Notes: generated by a model from the sequence alone, not told the origin. Shown: positions 40,422 to 49,212, counted from the stretch's first letter. The stretch is 64,000 nucleotides of DNA from Runella sp. CRIBMP (GCF_009905605.1 NZ_JAAAKZ010000016.1:1-64000), one strand, 5' to 3'. Translations and numbers: made by a program.

Positions 40422-40814
40422 CTACCAACTACCTTCTTTCTTCATAGCCAAGTAAGTCCAAACCCCACCCAAAAAATCAAAGGCTGCAAAGGTGAGCATT
40501 ACTGGTTCCATCATTTGTAGATAAACAAATCCAGAAAAGAAAAAAATAATACTGCAACGAATGCATACCGTGACTTTGAAAATAACAGGCAGATTGTGTT
40601 TTGCGGCAACGATATAATACACTGATAACGCCATTAATAAAATCCCAGATAATCGTATCCAAACTTCACTGGTATTAGCCACACCAATTACGGTAAGAAA
40701 AAGATTAGGTATAATCAAGAGCGTTGCGCCTACGAGCGTAAGGTAAACACCAAATACCAGCACACTTTTAGCGGAATGAGTCATTTGATTTATTTGTTTG
40801 GTCTGAATAATCAT
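40422..40814 (-). CDS. Small four-helix membrane protein, unknown function
   Basis: 130 aa (120 if it starts at the ATG of codon 11, which gives MTHSAKSVL). Four hydrophobic segments are visible, at about 18-38, 52-70, 78-98 and 103-123, with few charged residues between them. I do not recognise the family. It is flanked by gaps of 178 and 98 bp and has no clear operon partners. Confidence 0.7.
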   Translation of the reverse strand: MIIQTKQINQMTHSAKSVLVFGVYLTLVGATLLIIPNLFLTVIGVANTSEVWIRLSGILLMALSVYYIVAAKHNLPVIFKVTVCIRCSIIFFFSGFVYLQMMEPVMLTFAAFDFLGGVWTYLAMKKEGSW

Positions 40815-40912
40815 TAGGTAAACCTACATAAGATAAAAAAATATTCTGGTAGTATTCAATGAGTGGGGGGGTAAAATACTATAAACTATTTGCAAACATC
40901 TACTGCATAATA

Positions 40913-42568
40913 TCACTGACCGGTGTTAACCTTTACATCCCGGAACATAAACGGATTATCACTGATTCGTAGTGCTTTTCCACTAACAGCCGTTATATTC
41001 TTGATAATGACCTCCTTCGTTTTAACATAAGGAAATTTTTCTTGGTAGGAATTGTCCGTCATTTGTGGGTTAAAATTTGCAAAAATGGCAGGCCCTTGGT
41101 AATTTTCTGGATGCTGGGAGTCGTCGATACGCAGATTTTCAATGGTGATTTTTTCGGGCATGTAGCACGTGTAGCCGAAATCATGCTGACCAGAATAGGA
41201 ACCACTTATTAGGCTGGCACTTATTGATTTTCCTCCCGCTGGCACAAAAACACAGTTGCGAATGATCAACTCTCCCTGCCATGTACTGCCGTAGTCGGGG
41301 CGCAGGTTAACAACGCTTCTGCCACGAATGGTAGAATTTTCCACCAATAAAACACCACTACCGATGGCATTGATTCCCATGTGTCCCAGGGTCGAGTTGC
41401 GGATGGTGGCATTGGCCACACCCTGATGGGCATCGAACCGGGAGAGGATACAATGATCATAAAGAAGATTTTTACAGAAGTTAGAACCCAAAATACCCCA
41501 GTAGGTATTGTCGTTGATGTCGTTGGTCTGACTGCAATTGACGAAGGATACGTTAAGCGCACGATTGACCGAAAGATCGTAAGAGCCCATGGACACCGGC
41601 TTTCCAGCCGCGCCAATGGTGCTATAGGTTCGGTGTCCAGTCAGGATTGTATTTTTTACGGTTACATAAGCACATTCACCGATGTTAATGAAGCCCCCGT
41701 AGGGCGCACCGTGGTCTTCTTCGCCCTTTATATAGTGTTCCAGCCCTTCTACAAGCACATTAGAGCGCCGGATGGCGAGGTTTCGGTTATAATAGGTGTA
41801 TTTGGATTCGGCTTTATTAGCGATAGTAGTAAAACGTCCCCCTGTAATCTTCAACGGAGTCTCATCTATGGGTAACGCAGTGATGTCGGTGATTTGGTCA
41901 AAATCCCAAATAATCGGCGCGTTCATATCTACGTTGCCATTTTTGTCAACGACAAAGATATCGGTCTGCGAAGACCCATTGTTTTGATTGAGCCCAAACC
42001 GGATGTATTGCTTTACGTTAGCATTTGTAACCGTGATTAGGCAGGGGCTAGGTAAAGGCACATCAATTTTTTTCTGGTTCCTCTTAAGGGAAGGTATCAT
42101 TTCTGGTTTAAACGGTTTGAGGGCTGAGCTTACCGTAAAAACAGCGACATTGCGATTTTGTACCTCGGTGTCGTCAATAATGAAGGCTGCCGTGCCAAAA
42201 TCAGTATCCGTCTGGATGACCGCGGTGCGCTCCTTGCCTCCAATGTAATAGGTGGCTCCATTGTCGGCTTTAACCAAAAGGCCGTGCAGGTTAGCAAATG
42301 CGTGAGTCGCAGCGATGACGTCTATGTCATCTGCTTTGCCATCGCCTCTGGCGCCTAAATCACTGTAACGCACCAATTTAGCGGCTTTAAATCTACCGAC
42401 ATCCTTTGGGGCTACGTTTACCTGCAATTCACCTTTTTCGTTGGTAAATACCTGAGTTTTCTTCTTTTGGGATGTGATTATTACATTTTCAAACGGGCTT
42501 TTGTTCTGCCCCTGTGTCACAAATGCACAGATTAAAAAGAGGAATGTCAAGAGTATGTGCTTCATCAT
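40913..42568 (-). CDS. Exported right-handed beta-helix protein (pectate-lyase-superfamily-like)
   Basis: 551 aa with a signal peptide (1-20, ending TQGQ). Residues about 66-90 contain YSDLGARGDGKADD, the hallmark start of Pectate_lyase_3-type beta-helix enzymes. The remainder is beta-strand-rich with repeats such as 'VLVEGL', 'VTVKNTIL' and 'ATIRNSTLG', as expected for a beta-helix. The catalytic residues cannot be assigned by eye. It follows a sulfatase gene and a TIM-barrel gene in the same direction (gaps of 104 and 40 bp), which suggests it acts on a sulfated or uronate-containing glycan in the periplasm or outside. Non-catalytic glycan binding is also possible. Confidence 0.82.
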   Translation of the reverse strand: MMKHILLTFLFLICAFVTQGQNKSPFENVIITSQKKKTQVFTNEKGELQVNVAPKDVGRFKAAKLVRYSDLGARGDGKADDIDVIAATHAFANLHGLLVKADNGATYYIGGKERTAVIQTDTDFGTAAFIIDDTEVQNRNVAVFTVSSALKPFKPEMIPSLKRNQKKIDVPLPSPCLITVTNANVKQYIRFGLNQNNGSSQTDIFVVDKNGNVDMNAPIIWDFDQITDITALPIDETPLKITGGRFTTIANKAESKYTYYNRNLAIRRSNVLVEGLEHYIKGEEDHGAPYGGFINIGECAYVTVKNTILTGHRTYSTIGAAGKPVSMGSYDLSVNRALNVSFVNCSQTNDINDNTYWGILGSNFCKNLLYDHCILSRFDAHQGVANATIRNSTLGHMGINAIGSGVLLVENSTIRGRSVVNLRPDYGSTWQGELIIRNCVFVPAGGKSISASLISGSYSGQHDFGYTCYMPEKITIENLRIDDSQHPENYQGPAIFANFNPQMTDNSYQEKFPYVKTKEVIIKNITAVSGKALRISDNPFMFRDVKVNTGQ

Positions 42569-42672
42569 ATGAGTGAGTGGCGTAATGCCTTTAGGGGTAA
42601 TCGTTACGTTTTTGGTGTGTGAAAATTGGCTAATAAAGTCAACATAAGCTACGGAGGGTGTTTTTTCTTGCT

Positions 42673-44220
42673 TTACTTTTTTGCACCATTTCGGGTATAG
42701 CCGTTTTGTTGTTGTTGCCTTAATAAAGTTTGCAGATTAGCAGCAATTTTTGGATGTGTATTCATTAAATTATTAGTTTCTCCAGGGTCTTTTTCAAGGT
42801 CATACAGTTGAGCAGGCAAAGCAGGCTTTCTATCATTAGCTGGCCCTTTTGACCAGCCACCGCTGCCTGCGCCGTCAATATATTTCCATTTTCCCGACCT
42901 AATGGCAAACATTCCATCAATTGAATGATGAATAATACTGGGTCGTACGGGCTTTTTGGTGGGTGAGGTTGTCAGGAGTTTGGAGAAATCAAAACTGTCT
43001 TGGCCTGCATTTGAGGGTAGCGTCTGGTTGGTGAGGGAAGCAAAAGTAGCCATCAAATCGGTGAGGCAGAGGGTATGGGCAAGGGTACGGGTATTATGGA
43101 TTGCTCGGGGCCAACTGACCAGAAATGGAACCCGATGACCGCCTTCCCAGACATCCGATTTTTGGCCTCGGTACCCATAGTTTGCCCGATGTTTAGGGAA
43201 TTTCTCCTTATCTCCTGGCTTCCAGTCTGCTCCGTTGTCGGATGTGAAGATGACAAGGGTATTTTCTTTTAACCCCAACGCTTCCAGTTTCGCCAACACC
43301 TCTCCAACCACAAAATCGGTGTGCATCACAAAGTCTCCGTAAATACCTGCGTTGGATTTTGCCCGAAACTCCTTTGACGGAACCCAAGGGGTATGCGGGC
43401 TCGTCAGTGGCAAATACAGAAAAAAGGGCTTTTTCTGCTTACTCATTTCGGTCATGTATTGCTGCGCTTTTTGCCCCAAAATATCCAACGTATTTTCTAC
43501 TTTAAAGCCTTCACCTGCGGGGCCCGTCCTCCAAAACACGCCCCTCGGTTCGTTATTTCCCGCCAATTCCACGATTTCTCGTTCGGTGGGTTTGCCATTT
43601 TCGAGGTATAGATAAGGCGGTATATCCAAGGATGACGGGATAATATAGCTATAATCAAACCCCAAATCGTTGGGTCCTTGTGTCAAATCCGCCTGAATAT
43701 TCAGCCCGTCTCCCGTAGGCCACGCATCGGGCTCTGAGCGCGACGGTGGCGTTGCTCCATTATGCAGAGGCCACTCAAGGCCCAAATGCCATTTACCAAT
43801 CACGGCGGTTTGATAACCCGCATTTTTGAGCAAATCGGCAATGGTAAATCGTTCGTTTTCAATCAATGGTGGAGAAAATCCCCCCAATACGCCTTTCTTT
43901 AAAGGCGACCGAAAAGCGTAGCGGCCCGTCAAAAGCCCATAACGAGTCGGGGTGCACACCGACGAGCCCGAATGAGCATCGGTAAACCGGAGGCCTATCT
44001 GACTCAATTGGTTAAGATGAGGTGTCGGTATTTGCGAATCAGGGTTGTAGCACTGCAAATCACCGTAGCCCAAATCGTCGGCCAAAATAACAATGATATT
44101 TGGTGGAGGAGAAGTCGAAACCTCACCTTTTTTGATTTCATTACCCGAAAAGTAAGACTTAAAACCCAAAAGGCCTATCAAAACCCAACTGCTAATAAAA
44201 AGGGATGTTCTGAGTTTCAT
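42673..44220 (-). CDS. Exported arylsulfatase-type sulfatase
   Basis: 515 aa with an N-terminal hydrophobic segment (about 5-24). The sulfatase core begins NIIVILADDLGYGD (Asp48/Asp49 as metal ligands), and the signature SVCTPTR places the Cys to be converted to formylglycine at 89 and Arg at 93. Further typical parts are GKWHLG, a SPHTPW segment and TSDNGAD. It removes sulfate esters from a substrate that cannot be determined here, after activation by a formylglycine-generating or anaerobic maturase not in this window. No SusC/SusD pair is adjacent. It lies between the TIM-barrel gene (40 bp) and the beta-helix gene (104 bp), probably as part of one transcription unit. Confidence 0.93.
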   Translation of the reverse strand: MKLRTSLFISSWVLIGLLGFKSYFSGNEIKKGEVSTSPPPNIIVILADDLGYGDLQCYNPDSQIPTPHLNQLSQIGLRFTDAHSGSSVCTPTRYGLLTGRYAFRSPLKKGVLGGFSPPLIENERFTIADLLKNAGYQTAVIGKWHLGLEWPLHNGATPPSRSEPDAWPTGDGLNIQADLTQGPNDLGFDYSYIIPSSLDIPPYLYLENGKPTEREIVELAGNNEPRGVFWRTGPAGEGFKVENTLDILGQKAQQYMTEMSKQKKPFFLYLPLTSPHTPWVPSKEFRAKSNAGIYGDFVMHTDFVVGEVLAKLEALGLKENTLVIFTSDNGADWKPGDKEKFPKHRANYGYRGQKSDVWEGGHRVPFLVSWPRAIHNTRTLAHTLCLTDLMATFASLTNQTLPSNAGQDSFDFSKLLTTSPTKKPVRPSIIHHSIDGMFAIRSGKWKYIDGAGSGGWSKGPANDRKPALPAQLYDLEKDPGETNNLMNTHPKIAANLQTLLRQQQQNGYTRNGAKK

Positions 44221-44260
44221 CTTGAAATTAGAGTATTAATGTGAATAAATTTAGCCTGTT

Positions 44261-45085
44261 TCAGGCGTCTGCCCAAGTCTGGCGGGCAAAGGTTACGCTT
44301 GCTTGGATGCCTTCTTTGCCTTTGTTGGCCCACTCTTCCAAACAAAGCCATCCGTCAAAATTTTTGGATTTTAGGTAACGAAATATCTCCTCAAAAGGAA
44401 CGATTCCAGTCCCTAGCGCAACGGGTTGCAATTGTCCAAATGTGGCAGTTTCGGCTACATGAATGGTCAATACTTTATCAAAAACGGCGTCGAGGATTTC
44501 GATGGTATCTGCGTACCCTGCGGCTAAAATATTGGCGGTATCAAAATTAATCCCGACCGACGTTTCGCGCAGGCCTTCGGCAATCTGCAAAAAAATGGCG
44601 GGAGGATGGCTAAAGTCGATATACTCCCACACGCCGGGCTTTGCGTGGTTTTCGTACACGAGCCTGATGCCGTATTTGTCGGCCACGGGTGCGGCCTTTT
44701 TTAGGTATTCGATGACCCACCGTATGCCCTCATCCTCGCGGGTACTGGGATGCGCCTGCCCGGCGGTTACGCGTACGAATTTTGCCCCTAAGGCCGAGGC
44801 CAACGCGATGTCGTGCACCAAAAAATCAAACTCCCGCTCTCGTTGCAAATACTCCGGGTGCGTAAAATCGGGGTAAGTCGTCACCATGATCAGCGGGATA
44901 CCTTCCTGAGCAATCTCATTTTTTAGCTGAGCAATATACTTGGGCGTATGGTTTTTGATTAAAGTACTACCCAAATCAAAACCGTCAAGGCCCAGATTTT
45001 TGCAGAGGTGGGCATATTCTGAGATGGTCATTTCATTATTCATGATAGCCGCGAATAATGACACCGATAAGCAGCTCATTTTCAT
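44261..45085 (-). CDS. Sugar phosphate isomerase/epimerase-like TIM-barrel protein
   Basis: 274 aa, the usual size of this family. Candidate metal ligands are Glu145 (YENH), Asp182 (NFDTAN), His209 (IHVAE) and Glu250 (CLEEW), the pattern of the xylose-isomerase-like AP endonuclease-2 superfamily. There is no signal peptide, so it is cytoplasmic. It probably isomerizes or epimerizes a sugar released by the exported neighbours; the substrate is unknown. First gene of the group with the sulfatase. ATGs at 45085 and 45079 are equally possible starts. Confidence 0.88.
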   Translation of the reverse strand: MKMSCLSVSLFAAIMNNEMTISEYAHLCKNLGLDGFDLGSTLIKNHTPKYIAQLKNEIAQEGIPLIMVTTYPDFTHPEYLQREREFDFLVHDIALASALGAKFVRVTAGQAHPSTREDEGIRWVIEYLKKAAPVADKYGIRLVYENHAKPGVWEYIDFSHPPAIFLQIAEGLRETSVGINFDTANILAAGYADTIEILDAVFDKVLTIHVAETATFGQLQPVALGTGIVPFEEIFRYLKSKNFDGWLCLEEWANKGKEGIQASVTFARQTWADA

Positions 45086-45222
45086 TCCAATACGTTCATT
45101 AAAAAAGTGAATTCAACAAAGAAATCCAATTCACGCGCCTAAATACTCATTGAAACACAAATCATTTGCTTTCAGCAGTGTTGATTCTTTTAGCAGATGC
45201 CCTTAAATTCTGTCGGTAATAG

Positions 45223-45253
45223 TTGTGTGTCCGCCTACTTTGGATTAGTTTTG
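45223..45253 (+). promoter_or_regulatory. Promoter of tRNA-Ser
   Basis: TTG (45223-45225), 20 bases, then TAGTTTTG (45246-45253): a full match to the Bacteroidota TTG/TAnnTTTG pattern, 15 bp before the tRNA. Confidence 0.65.
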
Positions 45254-45268
45254 CAGCCTGAACTAAAC

Positions 45269-45355
45269 AGAGAGGTGTCCGAGTGGTTGAAGGAGCACGC
45301 CTGGAAAGTGTGTATACGGGCAACCGTATCGAGAGTTCGAATCTCTTCCTCTCTG
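45269..45355 (+). tRNA. tRNA-Ser (anticodon GGA)
   Basis: 87-nt cloverleaf: acceptor AGAGAGG (45269-45275) pairs with CCTCTCT (45348-45354) and G45355 is the discriminator. The anticodon loop CTGGAAA (45301-45307) has GGA at 45303-45305. A long variable arm typical of tRNA-Ser (TATACGGGCAACCGTAT region) and the TTCGAAT T-loop are present. CCA is not encoded. A recombinase gene starts 208 bp downstream on the same strand, so the 3' end is a likely phage attachment site. Confidence 0.95.
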
Positions 45356-45377
45356 CTGGAACCCATTGAATACGAGG

Positions 45378-45412
45378 CCATCGCTTAATTTAAAGCGGTG
45401 GTTTTCTGTTTG
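45378..45412 (+). terminator. Terminator after tRNA-Ser
   Basis: CCATCGCTT (45378-45386) pairs with AAGCGGTGG (45393-45401), with one wobble and a six-base loop, followed by TTTTCTGTTTG. Confidence 0.65.
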
Positions 45413-45535
45413 TTATGGATTGTAGGACAATCTACTGACGTAGGGTTACGTTTACGATTACGGCAAAACTTGGCGATTACGCCACTCTTCTACGCCGTAT
45501 AATTAGCATAGTTATTGTTTAGTCTCTTCACCAAT

Positions 45536-45547
45536 GGGTAGTGTGGC
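45536..45547 (+). repeat. Left copy of a 12-bp inverted repeat around the recombinase
   Basis: GGGTAGTGTGGC, the exact reverse complement of 46869-46880. It is 15 bp before the recombinase ATG. Confidence 0.7.
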
Positions 45548-45562
45548 GCAAGCTCACTACTT

Positions 45563-46843
45563 ATGTACAATATTCAACAGATGTATATTTTGTTTTGGTT
45601 TCGTAAATCGGAAGCCAAGGTTGAAGTAATGCAAAGAAAACAGGATCCTCAGTATGATACCAAGGGCAATATTTCTTGCCGGGTAACTCTCGAAGGTGAA
45701 AGTGTAGAAATCGGCAATGTTCACATTGAATGCAGAAAGTCCAGTTGGGATGCCGAAAATCAAAGATTAATTGGCTCTGACGCCAAAACCAAAAGCCATA
45801 ATAGACAGATTAATGACCTAAAAACGAAAATTGAGCGCACGTTTGGTCTACTCCAAATTGAATTTGAGTATGTATCAGCGGCGCTCGTAAAGGAGTACGT
45901 AACTGAAAAAAAGCTGTTTCGATATACCATCAGCCAATTAATCGGGGAGTATTTTAAAGATAGGCAGCTGGACGTAAAAAACAAATTGATAGTCCAAGTG
46001 ACGATTGATGTTCAGGAGAATTATTCAAGAAACTTTTTGGACTACCTCGGCCATGAAAAATGGTTAAATCTGTCGCTTAGGTCGTTTGATGAAAAAGTCT
46101 TGACAGGCTTTAAAACCTACCTCCTGGTTGAGAATGGCTTTAGTTTCCCCCATACGTATAAACATTTGGTGTGGGTTAAATCTTTGTTTAAGCATTCATT
46201 AAAAAAGAGACGAATTAAGCACAATCCATTGGCTGATTGTGAAATCGGGAGCGATAATACCAAACCTGACACCACCCATTTAACAGTTGACCAACTTTCA
46301 AAGTTGGCTTGCTTTGATTTTTATGGCCTTGTAAAAAAGGGATTTATCACAGAACAAACTGCGAAAAAATGTGACCTCGAAAGGGATGCGTTTGTTTTCA
46401 ATTGTTTCTCTGGAATGCACCACGTTGACTACACCAATAAAACCTTCAGGATTGAAAAATACAGAGATGACATTTTCTTAAAGGGGAGACGACAAAAGAC
46501 CGACAATGATTTCATGGTTAAGTTGCTCGAACCAGCAGTAAATATTTTAGCCAAGTACGGTGGTGAGATTAAGAATCTACCCGTCAAGTCTAACCAAAAA
46601 AGGAATGACACCTTAAAACAGATTGCCGTATTTGTGGGAATCCCAGTTGTGCTTTCGACGAAAATTGCACGAAAGACATTTACAGACATCGCACTGAACG
46701 AATTGATGATGGAAATCAAGGATGTAACGGCGTGTTTGGGTCTGAAAAATGACCGATATCTGGAACATTACGGAAGAATTCGAGAAAAAAGACTTGCTGC
46801 CAAAATGATGAAGTCATGGAACGACATTATGAAATCAGCCTAA
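45563..46843 (+). CDS. Divergent tyrosine recombinase (phage-integrase-like)
   Basis: 426 aa, laid out like Bacteroidota integrases: an arm-type N-terminal part (about 1-100), a SAM-like core-binding domain (about 118-215, YTISQLIGEYF through SLFKHSLKKR) and a C-terminal catalytic domain (about 230-415). The active site is unusual. The first catalytic Arg position, normally within 'TGLRxxD', reads SGMHHVDY; the H-x-x-R box reads KIARKTF, keeping the Arg but with Lys at both usual His positions; the next His position reads LGLKND. The nucleophilic Tyr (LEHYGRI) is present. It could be inactive, differently catalytic, or recently decayed. It lies between tRNA-Ser and the phage genes, bracketed by a 12-bp inverted repeat, and converges on a terminator. 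Confidence 0.85.
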   Translation: MYNIQQMYILFWFRKSEAKVEVMQRKQDPQYDTKGNISCRVTLEGESVEIGNVHIECRKSSWDAENQRLIGSDAKTKSHNRQINDLKTKIERTFGLLQIEFEYVSAALVKEYVTEKKLFRYTISQLIGEYFKDRQLDVKNKLIVQVTIDVQENYSRNFLDYLGHEKWLNLSLRSFDEKVLTGFKTYLLVENGFSFPHTYKHLVWVKSLFKHSLKKRRIKHNPLADCEIGSDNTKPDTTHLTVDQLSKLACFDFYGLVKKGFITEQTAKKCDLERDAFVFNCFSGMHHVDYTNKTFRIEKYRDDIFLKGRRQKTDNDFMVKLLEPAVNILAKYGGEIKNLPVKSNQKRNDTLKQIAVFVGIPVVLSTKIARKTFTDIALNELMMEIKDVTACLGLKNDRYLEHYGRIREKRLAAKMMKSWNDIMKSA

Positions 46844-46868
46844 ACCATCCAAAAATCAGTTAATCATT

Positions 46869-46880
46869 GCCACACTACCC
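46869..46880 (-). repeat. Right copy of the 12-bp inverted repeat
   Basis: GCCACACTACCC, reverse complement of 45536-45547, 26 bp after the recombinase stop. A related TTACCACACT lies 27 bp further on (46894), next to TTGCCACACT within this copy. Confidence 0.7.
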
Positions 46881-46913
46881 GTGGCTACATGCGTTACCAC
46901 ACTTTGAAAATAG

Positions 46914-46947
46914 AAAACCCCCGTCGGCAGCGCCAACGGGGGTTTTT
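46914..46947. terminator. Bidirectional terminator between recombinase and phage genes
   Basis: An 11-bp stem AAAACCCCCGT/ACGGGGGTTTT (46914-46924 with 46936-46946) with T-runs on both strands, between two convergent genes. Confidence 0.9.
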
Positions 46948-46970
46948 GTCAACAGCTATGAGAAAACAAA

Positions 46971-47441
46971 TTAAACTCGAAAGACAGAACGGAGCTTTGG
47001 AAGGGATTTGGGGCGCTTTTTGAGGTATTGCACCTGAAGTATTCGCCCTTGGCTGGTACGCATCAGGGTGCTTAGCTTATCCGTTTTTCGACAATATCGC
47101 CATACACTTCGCCCTGCTCCCTCTCCTATCAGAAAAACAATATCGGGTTTGAAGTCCCGGTTAATCGCTTTGACGGGGTAAATGTGGGCAATGTCACCGT
47201 CGCTTTTGACGGACAGACTTTTGGCGGTCAGCGTAAAAACTTTGTCAATGTGAGCGGTGTGGGTCAACATAAACACTTCCAACGTGGTGTCAACGGCCAC
47301 GGATGCGATGCAGAACGTAGACTCATACTTGAGTAATTCTTTTTCGGTGGTCTGATTTTCCTCTAAAGAAGGGGTTTGGGATTGGGCCAGCGGTGCTGAT
47401 AACAGCAGCGCAATGGCGAAACCTGCTAAGATTCTTTTCAT
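46971..47441 (-). CDS. Exported protein of unknown function
   Basis: 156 aa with a clear signal peptide (1-21, ending SQT, h-region ILAGFAIALLLSAPLA). The mature part has several beta-strand-like stretches and a very basic C-terminus (KKRPKSLPKLRSVFRV). Two Cys are visible (FCIAS, RYCRK), which could form a disulfide. I recognise no family. It is the last gene of the minus-strand island block, 190 bp after the SBBP protein, so it may be a chromosomal or cargo gene rather than a virion gene. Confidence 0.7.
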   Translation of the reverse strand: MKRILAGFAIALLLSAPLAQSQTPSLEENQTTEKELLKYESTFCIASVAVDTTLEVFMLTHTAHIDKVFTLTAKSLSVKSDGDIAHIYPVKAINRDFKPDIVFLIGEGAGRSVWRYCRKTDKLSTLMRTSQGRILQVQYLKKRPKSLPKLRSVFRV

Positions 47442-47471
47442 GATTGAATAAGTTGGTTAAAAAATGTGAAC

Positions 47472-47479
47472 CAAACCTA
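47472..47479 (-). promoter_or_regulatory. Candidate -7 box for the 156-aa exported protein
   Basis: TAGGTTTG on the minus strand, 31 bp before ATG 47441; a second match, TAAATTTG, is at 47508-47515. No good -33 match for either. Confidence 0.3.
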
Positions 47480-47631
47480 TTCTGAAAAGCATCCTAAAAA
47501 CAGGACACAAATTTAAACATTTGCAACTGTGTGGTACCTCCAACGGCAGTATTTAAATTACTGAGCTGTATTTTGACTCAGCCTACCATGATGAAAACGA
47601 CGCGCTGGGGGACATGGTGTTTGGGAAGTAA

Positions 47632-49212
47632 TTAAAACTCGCTGTCAAGTTTTATAACATAAAAGTTGTTATATCCTGATGTCGAATAAAAAGTACTCCC
47701 AAAAGCAGCTTTGCCAGAGTAAGTTCCTGTTACAAACACATTTCCGTTCTTACTTACATCGACTCCATAAGCTTCATCACTCAACTTTCCGCCGATAGAC
47801 TGTACCCATTCAAATTCCCCAATACTGCTACATTTAGCTACGAAGGCATCAAAAGCTCCTGAAGAGATTTTAGATATACTGCCAAATTTGACAGTGTTCA
47901 TAAAAATACCTGCAATATATATATTCCCTGTAGTGTCTAATTTCATGCGATAGGTGTGTTCACTTTTAGCGCCACCTGCAGTTTGTACCCATGAAAGTAG
48001 ATAGTTAGCCATATCGTATTTGGCAATAAATATATCATTTTCCCCGCTGGAAGATTTTGAAACTATTCCGGATACAGGTTTTGAAATTGGGCCGAATACC
48101 GGGTTTCCAAAGGAAACAGTACCTGAAAAACTACCTGATATATAAATGATATAATTTCCGTCTACTTGTATATTATATCCAACATCATCGCCTGCTCCAC
48201 CGGCAAATTGTAATAACCCCATGATTCCGTTCGGAGAATATCTGGCAAAAAAAATATCTCTGTAACCTGATGAAATAATGGAATTGCCTCCAATATTGGT
48301 AGTGCCATCAAAACTGCCAACGATATATACATTCTCGTTACTATCCAATGTAATTCCATGGCCATAATCATTTCCTGCTCCACCCCCAGATTTTACCCAA
48401 AGTAAATTACCATTGGTATCGTACTTGGCTAAAAAGAAGTCACTTTGGCCGGATGATGTAATCGTTGAGGTTTCAAAAGTAGCGGTAGTATAATAATTCC
48501 CTGTAAGGTAGACATTACCTTGACTGTCTGCTACTATACTTCGGCTGTAATCATATCCAGTTGTACTGTTTGAACCAGCAGAACGTACCCATTGAAATTG
48601 TCCGTTGTTGGTATACTTGGCAATAAAAATATCATGCCCTCCTAATGACGTCACTGTGGCAGTACCAAAACTGGCGTTTCCACCATAGGTTCCCACAATA
48701 TATATGTTGCCATTTTTATCCAACGTTAGTTGAGATCCTGAAATAGTAGCGTTTGCTTTGGCCATTTTTACCCACTTTACACGGCTGTTTTTACCGTATT
48801 TTGCGATAAACATCCCGGTGCTGTCGGTGCCATTTCCTGATGAAATGGTAATTGTATCGAAGGTCGCATTTCCTTTGAAAAAGCCTGTGACGTAAACATT
48901 GCTGCTATCATCCAATGCAATCCCATACCCTATACTTTGTCCTGTTCCATTGATAAAAGCGAAACCTGAAATATTTGGAGTTAGATCACCGGGTTGTTTG
49001 TAACTGCAATTCCATTTACCTGCGGTATAAACCCGTAGGCAGTTAAATGTAGTATCATAGACCATATCTCCAGTTTGGGGGCTGGGGATAGACAAAATAG
49101 CATCATAGCTTTGCCGTGGGGGTGAAAAAACAGAGGGAGAAATAGTGGTGTTTTGTGCTTTTACACTTCCAAATAACATGAACACCAAAACAAAATGCAG
49201 GGTAGCTTTCAT
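47632..49212 (-). CDS. Exported SBBP-type beta-propeller repeat protein
   Basis: 526 aa with a signal peptide (1-19, ending VKAQ). After a short 'GDMVYDTTFNCLRVYTAGKW' segment, which is frequent in Bacteroidota tail and surface proteins, it has about seven to eight repeats of the form 'D..GNVYVTGxFxGxAxFGxxxxxSxGxxDxFIAKYxxxGxxxWV', matching SBBP (seven-bladed propeller) repeats. It ends FYVIKLDSEF with no sorting domain. It lies between phage tail genes and the island end. A phage-encoded receptor-binding or host-modifying surface protein is possible, or a host gene captured by the island. Confidence 0.82.
   Translation of the reverse strand: MKATLHFVLVFMLFGSVKAQNTTISPSVFSPPRQSYDAILSIPSPQTGDMVYDTTFNCLRVYTAGKWNCSYKQPGDLTPNISGFAFINGTGQSIGYGIALDDSSNVYVTGFFKGNATFDTITISSGNGTDSTGMFIAKYGKNSRVKWVKMAKANATISGSQLTLDKNGNIYIVGTYGGNASFGTATVTSLGGHDIFIAKYTNNGQFQWVRSAGSNSTTGYDYSRSIVADSQGNVYLTGNYYTTATFETSTITSSGQSDFFLAKYDTNGNLLWVKSGGGAGNDYGHGITLDSNENVYIVGSFDGTTNIGGNSIISSGYRDIFFARYSPNGIMGLLQFAGGAGDDVGYNIQVDGNYIIYISGSFSGTVSFGNPVFGPISKPVSGIVSKSSSGENDIFIAKYDMANYLLSWVQTAGGAKSEHTYRMKLDTTGNIYIAGIFMNTVKFGSISKISSGAFDAFVAKCSSIGEFEWVQSIGGKLSDEAYGVDVSKNGNVFVTGTYSGKAAFGSTFYSTSGYNNFYVIKLDSEF

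Noticed and set aside
45197-45388. 63-aa plus-strand frame
   Set aside because: It covers the tRNA-Ser gene; the cloverleaf explains the sequence.
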